From: UBA11650 sp963997925
GTDB taxonomy: Bacteria; Chloroflexota; Dehalococcoidia; Lucifugimonadales; UBA3495
NCBI GenBank assembly: GCA_963997925.1
Contig: CAXEOX010000001.1
Coordinates: 1-64,000, forward strand
Length of the DNA: 64,000 bases
Direction of reading: 5' to 3'
The position numbers were made by a program, and so were the translations under genes. The notes below the pieces were generated by a model that was not told where the DNA came from, searched no databases, and saw nothing but the letters and a program-made list of their open reading frames with translations. Position 1 is the first letter of the stretch. Every line of letters starts with the position of its first letter. Positions 61,246 through 64,000 of the stretch are shown in pieces.

Positions 61246-62328
61246 ATGAAAATCACCAGCGTGGAGTGCTTGATTCTTGACCGTGCCAATCCCTTCGTCA
61301 GGGTATATACCGACGAGGGAATCACGGGAATCGGTGAATGCTTCCGCCGCCAGCCTCAGGTGATTAAGACATTGGTCGAGCACATACTGACCCCGGCGCT
61401 GGTTGGTAAGGACCCATTGGACAATGAGCTCCGTTGGCGGGACATGTACCGTGCCGGTTCAGCATCCGACATGGGCGGTGCGGTCTACTGTGCCATCGCT
61501 GGCTTGGACATCGCCCTCTGGGACATCAAGGGTAAAGCCTTGGGAATGCCCATACACAAGCTGTTGGGGGGCAAGCTCAAAGACAAAATCAGGATGTATG
61601 CCAGTTCCCTACGCCGGGACTTGTCCCCTAGCGAAGAGGCCCGGCGCGCTGCGTCTTTCGTTGAGCAGGGGTTTACGGGGTACAAACTGCACAGCGCGGT
61701 CCCAGGGGAGATGGACGACCCCGCCGACCAGACTATCGAAACGGTGCGGGCGGTCAGGGCCGCCGTTGGAGACAACATCGATATATTGGTAGACGTGAAC
61801 GGAGCATTCACGACCCATCATGCACTGGAGATTGGGAGGGCATTGGAAAACCTGGGAGTATTCCACTTTGAAGAGCCCCGGCCCCACTTCGACCTGCCAG
61901 GACTGGCCACGGTCGCCGACACGCTGGACATACCCATCGCCTCGGGAGAAATGATTTACACTCACCAGCAATACAGGGACCTGATTCTCCAGGGGCACGT
62001 GGACATCTTGCAGCCAGACATCGTTAAGGTGCCTGGATTCACAGAGTTCCAGAAGATTGCCGCTCTAGCGTCGGCCTTCGGTAAACCCATCACAGTACAC
62101 AACACCCAACCCACCATCAGCACTGTCGCTCATCTACACGTCTGCGCCGTCTACGCCAACATACCCTACGCCCAGGAGTACAATATCGAACCTCTGAGCA
62201 TCCGTGACGAATGGCCCATCTTAAAAGAGCCTCTACAAGTGATAGACGGGTATTTGAAGGTGCCCGACGGCCCGGGATTGGGAGTGGAGTTTGATGAGGA
62301 TGTTGTGAAGAGGCTTGCTGCGGCGTAG
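61246..62328 (+). CDS. Enolase-superfamily dehydratase (mandelate racemase/MLE type)
   Basis: A 360-residue enolase-superfamily protein. The capping domain starts MKITSVECLILDRA, and the barrel has Lys in GYKLHSAVPG (K-x-H), metal Asp in LVDVNGAF, Glu in FEEPRP, Glu in IASGEMIY and His in VHNTQPTIS. This set fits sugar-acid dehydratases of the mandelate-racemase subgroup. SAR202 genomes carry many paralogues. It removes a proton next to a carboxylate; substrate unknown. AGGTACAACA before the ATG is a weak RBS. Confidence 0.92.
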   Translation: MKITSVECLILDRANPFVRVYTDEGITGIGECFRRQPQVIKTLVEHILTPALVGKDPLDNELRWRDMYRAGSASDMGGAVYCAIAGLDIALWDIKGKALGMPIHKLLGGKLKDKIRMYASSLRRDLSPSEEARRAASFVEQGFTGYKLHSAVPGEMDDPADQTIETVRAVRAAVGDNIDILVDVNGAFTTHHALEIGRALENLGVFHFEEPRPHFDLPGLATVADTLDIPIASGEMIYTHQQYRDLILQGHVDILQPDIVKVPGFTEFQKIAALASAFGKPITVHNTQPTISTVAHLHVCAVYANIPYAQEYNIEPLSIRDEWPILKEPLQVIDGYLKVPDGPGLGVEFDEDVVKRLAAA

Positions 62329-62381
62329 GCGAGTCTAGAGTTGAGGGCCTTGGTTTTAAGGCGATACGGGAAATCCCCCTG

Positions 62382-62402
62382 CCCCCCTTTAACAAAGGGG
62401 GG
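62382..62402. repeat. CCCCCCTTT hairpin (B, copy 3)
   Basis: CCCCCCTTT, loop AAC, AAAGGGGGG, perfect 9-bp stem, with an upstream AAATCCCCCT word shared with the copy at 56225. It lies between convergent genes. Confidence 0.8.
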
Positions 62403-62428
62403 TTGGAGGAATCTGGTTGCGCTGAGGG

Positions 62429-62827
62429 TTAGACCAATACGCCGAACCCGGAGACGGTGCATAGCTCGATGCGGTTGCCGTCGGGATCGTCTAGGTAGCA
62501 GGCCCTCTGGCCGTCGTTCCGAGTTTGGATCTCGGTGACTTCGATACCCGCTCCCATGACTGCGTCGCGGGCTGCATCAAGATCATCGACCTCGAAGGCT
62601 GTGTGGTGGGACGGCGCCGATGGGGCGAGGACGTTTTCGATGATGTGGACCATGGCTCCGCTGGGTAGTTGGAGCCAGTAGAGATGGTCGCCGTTGACCA
62701 TCTTCGGGATCTGTTTCAGCCCCAATATCTCCTGGTACCATTTCAACGCAGCGTCTTTGTTCCTTACGTTGTAGGTTATGTGGTTGATGTTCTTTAGCCT
62801 GACGTTGTCGTTCCCCAATACTGACAT
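62429..62827 (-). CDS. VOC family protein
   Basis: A 132-residue VOC protein. LKNINHITYNVRNKDAALKWYQEILGL opens the fold, PSHHTAFEVDDLDAARDAV the second half, and YLDDPDGNRIELCTV ends it with the metal Glu. It resembles glyoxalase-type metalloenzymes. GGAGAGAG precedes the ATG. It is convergent with the enolase-superfamily gene. Confidence 0.92.
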   Translation of the reverse strand: MSVLGNDNVRLKNINHITYNVRNKDAALKWYQEILGLKQIPKMVNGDHLYWLQLPSGAMVHIIENVLAPSAPSHHTAFEVDDLDAARDAVMGAGIEVTEIQTRNDGQRACYLDDPDGNRIELCTVSGFGVLV

Positions 62828-62921
62828 TACTCTCTCCTGTCATCACCGCATTCGGTGGAGTCGCCCCATAATAACAGGCTTACCACCGAAAAGAGAATCC
62901 CAGGGGCAATCTGTCCCAAAG

Positions 62922-64000
62922 TCAGCTAATCACGTCGGCTATTCGCTCCCCAATCATCAAGACCGTGGGGTTGATGGGTGCCCGCACCAGGTCGGGCATG
63001 ATGGATGCGTCGACGATGCGCAGGCCTTCCAAGCCGTGGACCTTCCCGTATTGATCGGTGACTGCCATCGGGTCACTGACCGGTCCCATCTTGCAGGTGC
63101 AGGAGATATGGGAGTAGGTGTGGGCTTCCCGCATCATCCACCGGTCCAGGGCGTCATCCGACGCTAGGTCAGTGTCCGTTGGCTCCATCCTTTCGCCTAT
63201 AACGTCAGCGAGTCGAGGATTTTCGGCCAACTTGAGACACAGTCTGACCGCTTCACGCATCCTTTCTCGATCAAATGACTCGGATAGGTAATTGTAGTCC
63301 AGGTGTGGCTGAACGGTCGGGTCTGTGGAAGTAAGAGTGAGTTGGCCCGAACTTACCGGCAGCAGCAGCCCCACCATCATCTCGACCCGCCGATCGGATA
63401 GGTCGCTACCATCTCCCTGGTAAGTCGTGTATTCAGACGGATGGAGCCGTGGCGTAACGAAAGCCCCAAAGCTGATGCCCAAGTCGTTCCTCAGGTGGGA
63501 GCCAGTCCCAGTAAAGCGAAAGGCCACTCCACCTCGGGCCGCTCTCTCTTCTACTGGACACCCTTCCTTAACACTCCAGGTGACGTACAGCTTGGGATGG
63601 TCACGCAGGTTCTGACCCACGCCCGGCAGGTCTAAGACCACCGGGATATCCAGGCTGCTAAGGTGCTCCGCCGGGCCGATTCCCGAAAGCATAAGAATTT
63701 GGGGTGAGAAAACGGCCCCGGCGCTGAGAATGACTTGGTCCGCTTCCACGACGAAAACATCGCCGCCACTTTCCACCTCGACACCAGTGACTCGTCGGCC
63801 TTCCAAAACAAGGCGGCGGGCGGCGCAATTAGCGCGGATTGTCAGGTTCAGACGGTGACGTCCCTGGCTCAGGTATCCCAGTGACGTGCTGAAGCGGACC
63901 CGGTTGTGGTTGTTGCTTATAGAAGGGCCAACGCCCTCGGAGCCCGGCTCGTTATGGTCCTGGGTCTCCGGGAACCCAGCGTCCACTATGGCGTCGTAGA
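62922..64000 (-). CDS. GMC oxidoreductase, 3' part (runs off the window)
   Basis: The C-terminal 359 or so residues of a glucose-methanol-choline oxidoreductase. The frame is open to the window edge, so the FAD-binding N-terminus lies beyond position 64000. Visible motifs are VILSAGAVFSPQILMLSGIG (the second GMC signature), GVGQNLRDHPKL, TYSHISCTCKMG with the catalytic His and LRIVDASIMPDL. It oxidises alcohols such as choline, long-chain alcohols or sugars. Confidence 0.93.
   Translation of the reverse strand, partial: YDAIVDAGFPETQDHNEPGSEGVGPSISNNHNRVRFSTSLGYLSQGRHRLNLTIRANCAARRLVLEGRRVTGVEVESGGDVFVVEADQVILSAGAVFSPQILMLSGIGPAEHLSSLDIPVVLDLPGVGQNLRDHPKLYVTWSVKEGCPVEERAARGGVAFRFTGTGSHLRNDLGISFGAFVTPRLHPSEYTTYQGDGSDLSDRRVEMMVGLLLPVSSGQLTLTSTDPTVQPHLDYNYLSESFDRERMREAVRLCLKLAENPRLADVIGERMEPTDTDLASDDALDRWMMREAHTYSHISCTCKMGPVSDPMAVTDQYGKVHGLEGLRIVDASIMPDLVRAPINPTVLMIGERIADVIS

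Overview
The window is a 64 kb stretch of bacterial chromosome with no rRNA, tRNA, phage, transposase or CRISPR array that I can see. Gene content suggests a Chloroflexota bacterium of the SAR202/Dehalococcoidia kind. It has many paralogous catabolic enzymes (six amidohydrolase-superfamily proteins, four VOC proteins, two amidases, two RidA proteins), an enolase-superfamily dehydratase, Rieske oxygenase components, an F420-type luciferase-like oxidoreductase and a DUF1800/DUF1501 pair. This placement is inference from gene content; no marker gene is present. Several starts are GTG or TTG and one is probably CTG. Most are fixed by purine-rich ribosome binding sites.

Layout. 1-956: mostly non-coding, with a decayed copy of the 3' end of the neighbouring aldolase gene and a possible 57-residue ORF. 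956-5203: ring-cleavage-type catabolism (HpcH/HpaI aldolase, LigJ-like hydratase, FAH hydrolase, VOC protein) and a methyltransferase. 5254-6623: Phd/PIN toxin-antitoxin pair with a palindromic operator, then a type IV pilin-like protein. 6897-11371: Rieske oxygenase, zinc dehydrogenase, metallo-beta-lactamase-fold hydrolase and a membrane-anchored DM13 protein whose last blade is frameshifted. 11640-15556: DUF1800, DUF1501 and an NHL propeller, separated by dispersed repeats. 15790-20443: LysR regulator with a repeated upstream box, BioY, MFS exporter, amidase. 20559-21302: a deiodinase-like selenoprotein read through an in-frame UGA with a SECIS-like hairpin directly downstream. 21381-30371: FtsK-like translocase without the usual C-terminal gamma domain, amidohydrolase, GIY-YIG protein, VOC proteins, a dihydroxyphthalate-decarboxylase-like protein beside an orphan dioxygenase beta subunit, LLM oxidoreductase, SDR. 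30553-36336: amidohydrolase, MFS, asparaginase-like protein, second amidohydrolase. 36461-42705: aconitase, Nudix, then a split thiamine-diphosphate decarboxylase pair with a nitroreductase and a zinc alcohol dehydrogenase. 42953-54573: tandem UspA gene split at an A-run, amidohydrolase, DinB, phosphodiesterase, a bicupin/EutA/RidA operon, a coiled-coil lipoprotein, a large alpha/beta hydrolase and a truncated receiver domain. 54857-64000: CapA-like protein, amidase, a broken membrane-protein gene, RidA, deaminase-type amidohydrolase, enolase-superfamily dehydratase, VOC and the 3' part of a GMC oxidoreductase running off the end.

Taken together the genes look like a flexible toolkit for oxidising, hydrolysing and cleaving diverse organic acids, amides and aromatic compounds, in short mono- to four-gene units rather than one long pathway operon. 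Intergenic spaces carry four families of short inverted repeats and several gene relics. The strongest unusual signals are the selenoprotein, the 1-nt frame breaks (two at A4 runs), the bicupin/EutA/RidA operon with a structured leader, and the split TPP enzyme cluster.
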